The notes beneath the pieces are model-generated. The model was not told the DNA's origin and made no database searches. It saw only the letters and a program-made list of their open reading frames with translations. This document shows, in pieces, positions 13,865 through 22,583 of a stretch of 22,583 nucleotides of DNA (position 1 is the stretch's first letter; every line of letters starts with the position of its first letter). The stretch comes from CAYMEV01 sp964431655 [NCBI: uncultured bacterium] (lineage in GTDB: Bacteria > CAYMEV01). The DNA lies in contig CAYSKJ010000019.1 in the NCBI GenBank assembly GCA_964431655.1, positions 7,164-29,746 of the forward strand, read 5' to 3'. The translations under genes were made by a program, and so were the position numbers.

Positions 13865-16800
13865 TCAATCTGGATTATCAGCCCTGGGTATATAGATTTC
13901 AAATGTTGTGCCATGTCCGGGGCTGCTTTCCACATTAATTATCCCGTTATGTTTCTTTATTATGTCATAAACCATGAATAAACCCAGCCCCGTTCCGATA
14001 TCCTTGCTTTTGGTAGAGTAAAAAGGATCAAAAATCTTGGCTATGGTCTGTGAATCCATGCCTACACCTTCATCGGTTATGCTGATTACCCAGTAATTGC
14101 CTTTCACGGCATCACCGTATATCTGGCAGAAATTATCATCAGCCTCAAAATCCTTTATCCCGAGGGTCAGATTATTGCCGGTACCGGTCTGCCCTTCCTG
14201 CATTATTGTCATTGCATGCATTGAATTAATTACCAGGTTAAGCAGGGCCTGCTCGATCTGGCTTGCATTGCCTTTTATATAGGCCGGTGCATGATAAAGC
14301 CTGTATCTGAAATTAATGCTTTTATCAATCCCTGCACTGCAAAGACTGGCAACGGTATTCAAGCTCTTATTTAGATCTATCGTGGAAAAATCAGTCTTAT
14401 CCCTCTTTGTGAGTTTCATCAGCTGTATTATAAGTTCTTTTGCTTTTTCAATTGCTGTGTTCATGCTGTCCAGATACTCTGAAAGCTTATCCCGCTTCTC
14501 CTTTTCCATTGCATCTATCTTAATGCGGATAAGGGATATGGAACCGACCAGGACACCCAAAACATTGTTAAAATCATGGGCAAGTCCGCTGGCCAGAGTA
14601 CCCACTATTTCAAGCTTCTGTGCCTGGATAAGCTGCTGATTCTTCTTTTCAAGTTCGGTAATATCCTCTATGCGGAAAACGGCACCTTCTGACCTTCCCC
14701 CCTTGAGAGGGGATATCATAATATCATAATAAGCCCCGGCCTGATTGGGAAAATCTATCCCCTCCCTGAATAACCGGATAGTTTTATGCTCTTTGATTAC
14801 AGTATCAATATTAATCCTGTATTTATCGAAATAAGGTAGTGCCTCCATAAGGCACTGATCTTTCACATCCCTGTATTCACAGCCTGTAAAACGCGATGCA
14901 GCTGTATTCCACATGATAATTCTGGTATCATAATCGACGGCCAGGATAATTGAGGGTATTGAATTAATAACATTGTTAAGGAGGTTTTTCAGTGTTTCTA
15001 CCTCGAACTTGGACTGCCTGAGGGTTTCCTCACTTTTCAGAAGTTCCTCATTATATTTCTGAATCTTTTCACCAAGTTCGACTGCTTCCTTATAGAGCCT
15101 TGCATTCTCAATAGCGCCGGCAATCTGGCTGGTAAGGGCGGAGAAAAATGAAAGATCCTTGTCTGAAAACTCTTTCAATGCAGAATGGCTGTCCACATAT
15201 ATTACACCGAAACGGTAATTCCTGGCCTCGAGGGGAACACACATTACAGACCTCAAATCCAGGTCAAGCATGCTGGTGGTTGCTGACTCTATGGCAGCAT
15301 CCTTCAGGCATACAGGGGATCCGCTTTCTAAAACCTTCTGGGGGATACTGCGGCTGAAATCCTCTGCAATTTCTCCATCCTCAATGTTTTTTGCCCTTTT
15401 GACAGAAATCTTCAGTTTATTATCGGCCTTGTCCTTAAGCATTATAAATCCCCTCTCTGCTTCGGTAACCCTTAATATCATATCCATAATCCTAATAAGA
15501 AGAATATTGACATCCAGGGTTGAAGAGGATGCTCTGACGGCTTCCAGAAGCATTTCCACATTCCTTACATCCCTTTCGGTATTGCCTGTAATAATGCTGC
15601 TTATCTCCTTGTCAGCATCTACAGGCACGGCTTTGTCTTTTTCATCTTCTCCACGTTCGTCTGGCTGGTATTTAACAAGGTTCTTTACCAGATATTTGAT
15701 ATAATTGGAAGCCGTGGATATCTTTCCGGCATTGGCTTTCAGGCTGTCTGACCTGCTGGAGAGGTATATTATCTCGGAGGCAAAATAATCTATTTTCTGT
15801 TGAGTGTCCAGATCAGTAAAATTATGGACTATTTCAGACTGCTCCATGTCCTGAAGCGAATCTTCATAAAAAATACCGGTTATATACTCATCGGAAGAAA
15901 TATCCTGGAATTTCAGCCTGAGTTTATTTTCAATATCCTCCAGCTTATTCCTGTATTCATACTTGGGTATACGGCTGTAAAGCCTTCTGTAGTAATTCAG
16001 GGCGCTGTATCCCCAGAAAAAATTACCCTTAAGCACGAACAGCTCATAGCTTATCAGAGCCAGCTCCCTGTCCTGGCTCGCATTCCGGGCAATCTGTTTC
16101 ATCCCGAGGATTATTTCATCTCTTTTTTCATCATCTTCGGCAATATAGTATTCTGCTTTCAGTGCGGACACCCTGAGGTCAAAGATAAGCGCCATGTCTT
16201 TTATATCTTCAGAAACCTTTATACCCTTCTGTGAATATTCAAGGCATTTTTCATGTTCTCCCTGCTGGAAAGCCAGATCCGACTTTGTGAGGTAATAATA
16301 CGGCATGTAGATTTTCAATTTTATACGCTCTGCAATGGATATAGCCTCATTATAGCATTTATCAGCCATCTCAAAATTATTGAATATCTTATATATATCG
16401 CCCAGGTTTATCAGGGCAACGCTCTGCAATTCCTTGTGGTCTATCTCCTTGGATGCAATCCTGGCCTCCTGCAGTGTGGCGAAAGCACCCTTTATGTCTC
16501 CCATCTCCTTATAGACTGTACCAAGGTTAATACCTGTTATGGCATTAAGATACCTGTCATTAATAAGTCTTGTTAAAGCAATCTGTTCTTTGTATATATC
16601 CACAGCCCTTGAGTAATCTCCCCTGTCAGAAAGTATATCAGCAATATTGACCAGCGATGCGCTAATTTCTCTTTTAAGGCCGAGTTTTCTTGCAATATCA
16701 AGCTTTTTTTCAAAGCACTCCAGAGCTTTTTCATATTCCTTGCTTCGCCAGTGGATAAGGCCCATGTTGCCAAGGGCAGTATGAATAAGGATCTCATCGT

Positions 16801-19483
16801 TTTCCTTGAGGCCATGATCCAGGCATTTTTCAAAGTATTGTTTTGCCCTGATTGTCTCACCCCTGTGGAACATTATCAGTCCGATATTATTATATGCCTT
16901 GGCTGTGCTTTTTTTGTCCCTGTTCAGGGATGCAATGTCTATAACCTTCAGAAAATTGTCATGGACATTGTCATATTCCCCTGTACTCCAGTATAAATTA
17001 CCCAGTTCATTATAAACTGCGCTCAGCATATCATCCCTGGTACCGCCGGAATAAAAATCCCTTATCTCAAAAAAGAGGTCCCGCGCTTTCTGAATCTCCC
17101 CGATTTTTGCATAAACCTGAGCACAGGCGAACCTGGAACGGTTTTGAAGCCCGCTGTCATCAGCCTTTTGCGACAGGGCAAAGGCCTTCCTGGCAAATTC
17201 CAGGGATTCCTTTCTCATATCAATATTAAGATAGCCGGCGGCTGTTTTCAGGCATACCCCTGCAACTCTTATAATGTCAGTTTCATCTATAAATTCAAGG
17301 GCTTTTTTGTAAAGCTTTATGGAATTTTCAAACATATAAAGCTTATCGGACCACTCTCCCGATAAAACAAGGTAATCTGCTGCTTTTTTTATATCTCCTG
17401 ACATGCTGTAATGGTAGGCAATTGTTTCGCATACATCCTGGGAACTGCCACCGTAAAGCCCCTCAAGCACTACAGCTATCTTTTCATGAAAATTAACTGT
17501 AAGGGATGGATTTGCCTCTTCCATGATGCATTCCTTCATTCCCGGGTTGTTGAATGTATAGGTTATCTTTTCCTGGTTTTCAACAGGAGAGATCAGGCCT
17601 TTTTCTGAAAGATGCTTAAGGGCATCAACAGTTTCCTTTGGCATTATCCCCGTATACAGGGCCATCTCATAAGCGGAGGCATTTCTGGAGCATATGGCCA
17701 TATAATGCAGAATGGTCTTTTGGTCCGGGGTCAGCCTGGCATTGTTAATCCTTTTTTTGAGGAGCTGGTTTAATCCGGGTATCCTGACACTTTCATCAAA
17801 TTCCGCGCTGAGCCTCCAGGAGTCACTCTCTTTTACTATATATCCCAGGTTTATAAGCTCCCTGAATATTTCCTGCAGATATGCAGGTATTCCCGAGGAC
17901 TTTTCCAGAAGGTAACCGCTAATATTGAAAATATCCTGCCCGGTCTTTGATTTTCCGAACAATGATTCAGTATATGAACCTATTTCTTTTAAGCCAAAGG
18001 GTTTTAATATAATATTAACATGGTGTATCTGGTTGGTCCCTAGAAATTCTATAAAATCAGACTGGGGGTTTATTCCCGGATTAATGGATAAAATTATCCT
18101 GAGACCGCTGGACTCCTCTGCAGCCAGCTTATAACAAAGCATCCGGACAATATCCCTGACATCCTTGCCTGCCCTGTGGAAATCCCTCAGGTATATTATG
18201 CAGGGCCGCTCTGATTTTGCTGCATAGGATATTATCAGGCTGGAAATCGAATCCATAAGAACTTCTTTTGCAGCCCATGGATCAGAATAGGAAGTTTTCT
18301 TTAATCCTTTGAACTTTTCATTATGCGGGAAAAGCTTGATAATCTCACTGCCTGTTTCTTTCAGTATACTTTCATCGGCATAAAGGATTATGTCATCCAG
18401 TATATCAGTAATAGCCGATAGATTGTCAGTGTCAGGATCAGGGCATCTTCCCTCAAAGAACTGAATCCGGCTGAGCTGACAGAACCTTTTTATTTCATAT
18501 ACAAGCCTGTCCTTGCCCAGACCTTCTTGCCCTTTTATCAGGAAGATCCTGCTTCCTGAAGCATCGGTAATATTTTCTTTTAATATCAGGTATTCTTCAT
18601 GTCTGCCGATGTGGGCTGTTCTGTAAAAGTAGGAGTCAATTGTGGAGGAAGTCTCAAGGCTGTAGTCTTTTCCAAAAATCCTGTTCCCATCGGTAATGAA
18701 GTCAGCACAGCAACGGTACCTGTCGGCCACGGAGAAGCATGTCATTTTATGCAGGATTTTGCTGAACTTCATTTCACCGAGTTTATTCAAGGCCTTATGC
18801 CTGTGTTCTTCAAATATAACCGGGTCTTTTAGGCAGTCTATAATGTTTGCCGGGGCGATACCATCAAACAGCCTGTGTCCTGTCATTATTTCAAGAATTA
18901 CAATACCAAGCTGATAAATATCCGAGCGATGGTCTGCTTTCCCTGATAAAGCTTCCGGCGCCGCATAGCTCAAAGTTCCCCCGGAAACCCTGTCATCCCT
19001 GGCAAATATACCCGCAAGGCCGAAATCCATAAGTTTTACCAGTTTATTTTCAATAAGCATTATATTTCCCGGCTTAATATCCCTGTGCACAATACCCCTG
19101 CTGTGGATAAAATCAACTGCCCTTCCCAGGCAAATGGCAATATCCAGTGCTTCCTTTTCGGAAAATATCCTGCCTTCCCTGAGAAGCTCTCCCAGGGTGT
19201 TTCCCTTTATGTACTCAGTAGAAAAGTAAAAGATTCCCTGTTCTTCATCAAATCCGAAATCCATTACTCTTATAATATTTGGATGACTGATAAGGGTAAG
19301 GAGTTCAAACTCATTCTTGAAATTTTGCACCAGCTGGCTGTTAGAACACTGCACAACTTTGAGAGCTACTGGTGCTTTTTCCTGTAAAATGTCCTGGGCA
19401 AGATATACCTCTCCCATGGCACCTTTGCCAAGGAGGCTTCCCACCTGGTATCTGCTGTCTATCATTCTGCCTGAAAGGTCCAT
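13865..19483 (-). CDS. Giant signalling protein: Ser/Thr kinase, STAND-like NTPase, TPR, GAF, PAS, histidine kinase
   Basis: This 1872-residue cytoplasmic protein resembles the trifunctional Ser/Thr kinase/ATP-binding/sensor histidine kinase family. The Ser/Thr kinase (about 10-275) is complete: GKGAMG (19-24), K42, E58, HRDIKPGN near 132, DFG near 155, and APE. An AAA/STAND-like NTPase follows with P-loop GQEGLGKD (318-325), where Asp replaces the usual Ser/Thr. About ten TPR repeats cover roughly 705-1150, GAF about 1300-1460, and PAS about 1500-1610. The histidine kinase has H1636 in LAHDFNN, an N box near 1754, IFDPFYS near 1823 and GTGLGLF near 1829. No membrane span or receiver domain is seen, and no response regulator is nearby. 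It follows the small zinc-ribbon gene by 33 bp, so it is probably in the metG operon. Signal and targets are unknown. Confidence 0.92.
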   Translation of the reverse strand: MDLSGRMIDSRYQVGSLLGKGAMGEVYLAQDILQEKAPVALKVVQCSNSQLVQNFKNEFELLTLISHPNIIRVMDFGFDEEQGIFYFSTEYIKGNTLGELLREGRIFSEKEALDIAICLGRAVDFIHSRGIVHRDIKPGNIMLIENKLVKLMDFGLAGIFARDDRVSGGTLSYAAPEALSGKADHRSDIYQLGIVILEIMTGHRLFDGIAPANIIDCLKDPVIFEEHRHKALNKLGEMKFSKILHKMTCFSVADRYRCCADFITDGNRIFGKDYSLETSSTIDSYFYRTAHIGRHEEYLILKENITDASGSRIFLIKGQEGLGKDRLVYEIKRFCQLSRIQFFEGRCPDPDTDNLSAITDILDDIILYADESILKETGSEIIKLFPHNEKFKGLKKTSYSDPWAAKEVLMDSISSLIISYAAKSERPCIIYLRDFHRAGKDVRDIVRMLCYKLAAEESSGLRIILSINPGINPQSDFIEFLGTNQIHHVNIILKPFGLKEIGSYTESLFGKSKTGQDIFNISGYLLEKSSGIPAYLQEIFRELINLGYIVKESDSWRLSAEFDESVRIPGLNQLLKKRINNARLTPDQKTILHYMAICSRNASAYEMALYTGIMPKETVDALKHLSEKGLISPVENQEKITYTFNNPGMKECIMEEANPSLTVNFHEKIAVVLEGLYGGSSQDVCETIAYHYSMSGDIKKAADYLVLSGEWSDKLYMFENSIKLYKKALEFIDETDIIRVAGVCLKTAAGYLNIDMRKESLEFARKAFALSQKADDSGLQNRSRFACAQVYAKIGEIQKARDLFFEIRDFYSGGTRDDMLSAVYNELGNLYWSTGEYDNVHDNFLKVIDIASLNRDKKSTAKAYNNIGLIMFHRGETIRAKQYFEKCLDHGLKENDEILIHTALGNMGLIHWRSKEYEKALECFEKKLDIARKLGLKREISASLVNIADILSDRGDYSRAVDIYKEQIALTRLINDRYLNAITGINLGTVYKEMGDIKGAFATLQEARIASKEIDHKELQSVALINLGDIYKIFNNFEMADKCYNEAISIAERIKLKIYMPYYYLTKSDLAFQQGEHEKCLEYSQKGIKVSEDIKDMALIFDLRVSALKAEYYIAEDDEKRDEIILGMKQIARNASQDRELALISYELFVLKGNFFWGYSALNYYRRLYSRIPKYEYRNKLEDIENKLRLKFQDISSDEYITGIFYEDSLQDMEQSEIVHNFTDLDTQQKIDYFASEIIYLSSRSDSLKANAGKISTASNYIKYLVKNLVKYQPDERGEDEKDKAVPVDADKEISSIITGNTERDVRNVEMLLEAVRASSSTLDVNILLIRIMDMILRVTEAERGFIMLKDKADNKLKISVKRAKNIEDGEIAEDFSRSIPQKVLESGSPVCLKDAAIESATTSMLDLDLRSVMCVPLEARNYRFGVIYVDSHSALKEFSDKDLSFFSALTSQIAGAIENARLYKEAVELGEKIQKYNEELLKSEETLRQSKFEVETLKNLLNNVINSIPSIILAVDYDTRIIMWNTAASRFTGCEYRDVKDQCLMEALPYFDKYRINIDTVIKEHKTIRLFREGIDFPNQAGAYYDIMISPLKGGRSEGAVFRIEDITELEKKNQQLIQAQKLEIVGTLASGLAHDFNNVLGVLVGSISLIRIKIDAMEKEKRDKLSEYLDSMNTAIEKAKELIIQLMKLTKRDKTDFSTIDLNKSLNTVASLCSAGIDKSINFRYRLYHAPAYIKGNASQIEQALLNLVINSMHAMTIMQEGQTGTGNNLTLGIKDFEADDNFCQIYGDAVKGNYWVISITDEGVGMDSQTIAKIFDPFYSTKSKDIGTGLGLFMVYDIIKKHNGIINVESSPGHGTTFEIYIPRADNPD

Positions 19484-19516
19484 TCCCTCAGCACTTCCCT
19501 TAAATTTGATATATTC

Positions 19517-19795
19517 TCAAAACAAAGCCTTAAGCAGCAGTATAAAAAAACTGACCATCAGAACCACAATACCCACAACTTTAACTATACTAATAAACTC
19601 CTGGTCTGTCAAATCCTTATCTTTTCGGCTCACCATATCAAGCCTGATCCCTTTTTTATAGTCGAATGCCTCCTCGCTGAGAAGCTCGCTTTCATCAATT
19701 TCCTTTTTTTCCCGGTCTATATACCTCCTGCAGTACATACAGCGCATGGTGCCGGAAGGATTGACCTGAAAACAGTAGGGGCAAATGACAGCCAT
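19517..19795 (-). CDS. Small zinc-ribbon protein with C-terminal membrane anchor
   Basis: A 92-residue protein with an N-terminal zinc ribbon (C5, C8, C19, C22), a charged middle rich in Glu, Lys and Asp, and one hydrophobic span at about residues 71-91 ending at the C-terminus. The zinc ribbon would thus sit in the cytoplasm on a tail-type anchor. I do not recognise a named family. It starts 2 bp after the multi-zinc-ribbon gene's stop and ends 33 bp before the giant kinase, so the three are likely co-expressed. The ribbon spacing (CxxC-x10-CxxC) is close to the one on the channel protein encoded at 9674. An adaptor role at the membrane is an inference. Confidence 0.72.
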   Translation of the reverse strand: MAVICPYCFQVNPSGTMRCMYCRRYIDREKKEIDESELLSEEAFDYKKGIRLDMVSRKDKDLTDQEFISIVKVVGIVVLMVSFFILLLKALF

Positions 19796-19797
19796 CC

Positions 19798-21441
19798 TCA
19801 GTATGACCTCTCTGCAACAAATGAATTTTTCATGTAGTTAAGCCCCAGAACCGGGTCCATATGCATCCCTACAGGGCTTACCAGAAAGGGAAAATAAAAA
19901 AGCCTGGGCTGACTGAGTCTTAAAAATGTATTTCTCAAACGGTTTATGTTTGACGATTTATTCAGATTGGATGTCTTTAAAAGTATGGTATAGGACAGAT
20001 TCCTTGCATCATCATCGTCATATATGACAGCAGCCCTCTCGTAATTTTCCCTGCCCTCCCCTGAATACTCATATACTATCTGGCTCTTTGTGTACAGGGC
20101 AGATATCTTGTCCAGCCCTGGGCTGTTTATCCTGCCGAAAGCAGGTATATACATGAAAATATTCTTAAACTCGGCGTTTCTCTCATATCGGTCTATAAAG
20201 CCTGTAAAAAGGAATTTCAGCCTGCTGATGCTCTCTATCTTTTTCCCATTTGAGTAAAAAATGCTCCTGTACCTCCAGTAGGGGTAGTATTTCACCCTGT
20301 ACCCGCCCGTTTTTTTCAGGAACCCTGATGGTGTCTCAACATAGTAGGCACTGATTTTTTTCAATACACCGTTTTCTATCACCAGATTAGATTTGCAGTT
20401 AACACATTGAACGAAACAGTCAAGCATCTTTGCGGGCAGGTCTGCACCGCACTCAGGACAGGAAAAAGGCACAAGGTCCAGGGCGCCCACACTATACTGC
20501 TTTTCTCCTGGAGTGGAGGAGACCCGGTAGCTGTAAATATTATCCTCTATTTTTTTGGGTTGGGGATCGAAGAGAACCCTTTCGGAAATACGGTAGGACT
20601 CCCTGGTGAATGAATCAAAAAGAAGGGATTCCCCGGCTTTTGAAAACCGGTAGAAAGGAACATATATCAGCAGGAATTTTTTTCCGACAAGATCCAGTCT
20701 CGAGGCCTGGACCACCACCGATTCCGATGACGCGGCAGGGGGCCTGTGGGCTGTGTCCAGAAGCTTATCAACAGCTTCTCCGGGGTCAAAAAGGGGCTTT
20801 AGTATGTCGGAATTCTCTGCAAGCCTGTCTACATTCTTTATATGGAGTTTATCAATATATATCCTTGTCCCCAGGGTATAGTTCCTGATCATCCTTGCTG
20901 CATAATCCCCCATGGATATGAATATAAGTCTTGATTTAAAATCCTGGAAGCTTTTCTGCTCCTTTATATATATTGAGCCTGCCGTGGCTGGAACCCCGGC
21001 CTGATACGAAGCTGCATAGCTTCCTTTAACCTGGGATGTCCTGGGGGCTTCGACCTTCCTGTAACCCATTACCCACGAAACAAGAATACCCCTGATAGCC
21101 CAGAAAGGCAGGTATATGGTTTTTTTCCTTTCCTCAAAGCCCATACTTTTTGCTGATTCAATATATTGTTCAGAACTCCCTGAAGGTTCAAAAAAAAACT
21201 GCAGAATATCCTTGGCCATCTGAATGAAGATGCTTCGGCTGCAATAGGGGCAACGGGACATATTATAGGAATCAGGAAGGGAAAAAGCCCCGCCGCAGAA
21301 GGGACACTCCAGGTTAAGGAGTTCCTTTCCGGCATCACAGCTCTTAATATTCCTGCTGTTGCAGAAAGGGCATATGGAAGCAATCTGGTTTAACTGCTTT
21401 TCAATAAAGGCTCCGCAACTCTGGCATTCAAATACACTCAT
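19798..21441 (-). CDS. Multi-zinc-ribbon protein of unknown function
   Basis: This 547-residue protein has three zinc-ribbon units, each with paired CxxC knuckles: C6/C9 with C24/C27, C46/C49 with C64/C67, and C328/C331 with C346/C349. Between and after them are long beta-rich stretches with many aromatic residues and no convincing membrane span. It resembles the loosely defined TFIIB-type zinc-ribbon proteins annotated in many bacteria, whose role is unknown. The C-terminal 180 residues have no motif I can place. The ATG at 21441 has no obvious ribosome binding site but is the only reasonable start before the first cysteine. It follows metG by 27 bp. DNA, RNA or protein binding are all possible; the sequence does not decide. 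Confidence 0.75.
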   Translation of the reverse strand: MSVFECQSCGAFIEKQLNQIASICPFCNSRNIKSCDAGKELLNLECPFCGGAFSLPDSYNMSRCPYCSRSIFIQMAKDILQFFFEPSGSSEQYIESAKSMGFEERKKTIYLPFWAIRGILVSWVMGYRKVEAPRTSQVKGSYAASYQAGVPATAGSIYIKEQKSFQDFKSRLIFISMGDYAARMIRNYTLGTRIYIDKLHIKNVDRLAENSDILKPLFDPGEAVDKLLDTAHRPPAASSESVVVQASRLDLVGKKFLLIYVPFYRFSKAGESLLFDSFTRESYRISERVLFDPQPKKIEDNIYSYRVSSTPGEKQYSVGALDLVPFSCPECGADLPAKMLDCFVQCVNCKSNLVIENGVLKKISAYYVETPSGFLKKTGGYRVKYYPYWRYRSIFYSNGKKIESISRLKFLFTGFIDRYERNAEFKNIFMYIPAFGRINSPGLDKISALYTKSQIVYEYSGEGRENYERAAVIYDDDDARNLSYTILLKTSNLNKSSNINRLRNTFLRLSQPRLFYFPFLVSPVGMHMDPVLGLNYMKNSFVAERSY

Positions 21442-21468
21442 CGGATTCTGCCATACTTTTATTAATAT

Positions 21469-22583
21469 TTATTCCGGAGAATATAAAATCCTGTGCCTGC
21501 CCCCGCAGAATTCCTTAACAAGGCCTGTCAGCTCCTCCGCCACATCTTTTAATGTCCCATGGCTGATCAGTGGATTGCCCTGGATACATATAACTGCATC
21601 CCTTGATCCTTTCCCCACAGCAACGGCTTCCGACTGCTTTGAGAGCATTCTTGTAATTACCATATTGCTCTCATCACAGATTACCCATTCCCCGGGGTAA
21701 ATCTTTTCCTTCTGCTTATTCTTGACGGGAATAAAAACCTCATCCCCCTCTGCAACCTTGTACATAATCCGGCCTTTTACAGCCCTCCTGTCATATGCGC
21801 CCATGACCACCCCGTATTTCAGCGAAATAAGATTGTATATATCCACAAGGGTATTTATATTAGGAATATTGGCACTTTTTTTTACTATGTTTATAAGGTT
21901 GACCGGTGAAGGAACCGCTTTACCCCTGTCGTGGGCATCAAAAGCTTCATAATATTTTTTTATGTGGGCTGCCTCTTCCAGGGAAGCAATGTCTAAACTG
22001 CCTATGGTATCCTTTTTCAGTTTCTGCAGGGCTCCTGCCTTCTTTCTTATTTCAATATCCTTGAACTCAATTATAATACATTCCCATGTTATTTGAGCAT
22101 CCTTTGAAAAACTCGCCCAGCCGGGGTCATTATTTTCCGGCGATTTTCCCCTGAACATGGAGGAAAGACCGGAAATCCGGTCCGAATCTATTATGCTGAA
22201 AAGGGCTTCAGGCTCCCTGAGTCTCTCCAGCCCTCTGATGCCCTCGCCTTCCTTTATGCCCAGGCATGTCCTTATCTTTTCACACGTATCAGGTATTACC
22301 GGGTCCAGATAATTCATTATTTTTTCCAGCAGAAGAATTGATGTAAACACAATTTTTCTTGCTTCCCTGTCATCTTTCTTAATGACGCTCCACGGCTCCT
22401 TCTCCTGGTAATACCTGTTAGCAGCGTCGCAAAGTTCCATAATATGGTTCAGGGCTGTCCTGAGGTTTGCATTAAAAAAGGATTCCTTTATCCTGTGCTC
22501 TGTTTCTGCTGTACTTTCAAGGGTCTTTAAGCAGTATCCGTATTCAGAGGGTATACATCCGTAATTTTTGTAGGTAAATTTAA
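21469..22583 (-). CDS. metG: Methionyl-tRNA synthetase, C-terminal part, with fused B3/B4 domain (5' end outside window)
   Basis: The frame is open from the window edge to a stop at 21469, giving about 371 residues of the C-terminus. The part nearest the edge (IPSEYGYC, then FNANLRTALNHIMELCDAAN, then RYYQEKEPWSVIKKD) is the helical anticodon-binding domain of methionyl-tRNA synthetase. From about 22090 to 21490 the protein matches the B3/B4 domain of the phenylalanyl-tRNA synthetase beta chain and its free-standing relatives. Features seen include PNINTLVDIYNLISLKYG, GAYDRRAVKG, EGDEVFIPV, PGEWVICDE and VAEELTGLVKEF. In place of the usual C-terminal tRNA-binding (Trbp111-type) domain there is thus an editing-type fold. 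It appears to head the operon with the zinc-ribbon proteins and the giant kinase, as far as the window shows. The catalytic domain is not visible. Confidence 0.87.
   Translation of the reverse strand, partial: KFTYKNYGCIPSEYGYCLKTLESTAETEHRIKESFFNANLRTALNHIMELCDAANRYYQEKEPWSVIKKDDREARKIVFTSILLLEKIMNYLDPVIPDTCEKIRTCLGIKEGEGIRGLERLREPEALFSIIDSDRISGLSSMFRGKSPENNDPGWASFSKDAQITWECIIIEFKDIEIRKKAGALQKLKKDTIGSLDIASLEEAAHIKKYYEAFDAHDRGKAVPSPVNLINIVKKSANIPNINTLVDIYNLISLKYGVVMGAYDRRAVKGRIMYKVAEGDEVFIPVKNKQKEKIYPGEWVICDESNMVITRMLSKQSEAVAVGKGSRDAVICIQGNPLISHGTLKDVAEELTGLVKEFCGGRHRILYSPE

Noticed and set aside
16573-16860. 95-residue minus-strand open frame inside the giant kinase gene
   Set aside because: It is a shifted frame within the TPR-coding part. 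The 1872-residue frame is uninterrupted and has intact repeats there.
1-22583. tRNA, rRNA, CRISPR or insertion sequences
   Set aside because: No cloverleaf, repeat-spacer array, transposase or terminal inverted repeats were seen by eye. The intergenic gaps are all under about 135 bp.

Overview
The window is a gene-dense, moderately AT-rich bacterial chromosome segment with no RNA genes, insertion sequences, CRISPR arrays or long non-coding stretches. Genes are packed with ATGA or TAATG junctions and short overlaps, and several starts are TTG or GTG. A spirochaete-like origin is my best guess. It rests on the very large Ser/Thr kinase-ATPase-histidine kinase protein, the methionyl-tRNA synthetase with a C-terminal B3/B4 domain, and the permissive lipobox. 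None of these is decisive alone.

Layout. (1) 1-1901, minus strand: rimI, a YdcH-family gene, mreC and the start of mreD, forming a cell-shape operon headed by an acetyltransferase and a small coiled-coil protein. (2) 1977-4009, plus strand: rlmN and tilS, two RNA-modification genes joined by an ATGA overlap. (3) 3998-9542, minus strand, transcribed from right to left: two GT4 glycosyltransferases, a membrane sugar-phosphate transferase that starts lipid-linked oligosaccharides, UDP-glucose 6-dehydrogenase, and a putative lipoprotein. This is part of a surface-polysaccharide operon; no flippase or polymerase is in view. (4) 9674-13855, plus strand: five overlapping genes. They encode a zinc-ribbon MotA/TolQ/ExbB-like channel protein, two different ExbD/TolR-like single-span proteins that both keep the membrane Asp, a membrane-anchored helical-repeat protein, and a PrsW-type intramembrane protease. 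(5) 13865-22583, minus strand: partial metG, a multi-zinc-ribbon protein, a small zinc-ribbon protein with a C-terminal membrane anchor, and a 1872-residue protein combining a Ser/Thr kinase, an NTPase, TPR repeats, GAF and PAS domains and a histidine kinase.

The most unusual part is region 4. It looks like a proton-driven stator complex that matches neither Tol, Exb, flagellar Mot nor Zorya as I know them. Its two ExbD-like subunits could form a heterodimer inside one channel pentamer. Region 5 converges on it with only 9 bp between stop codons and repeats the zinc-ribbon theme. I infer an energised envelope machine with a nearby sensory kinase, but no gene in the window proves what it acts on. 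Both divergent intergenic regions (1902-1976 and 9543-9673) contain back-to-back promoter candidates whose -10 boxes overlap.
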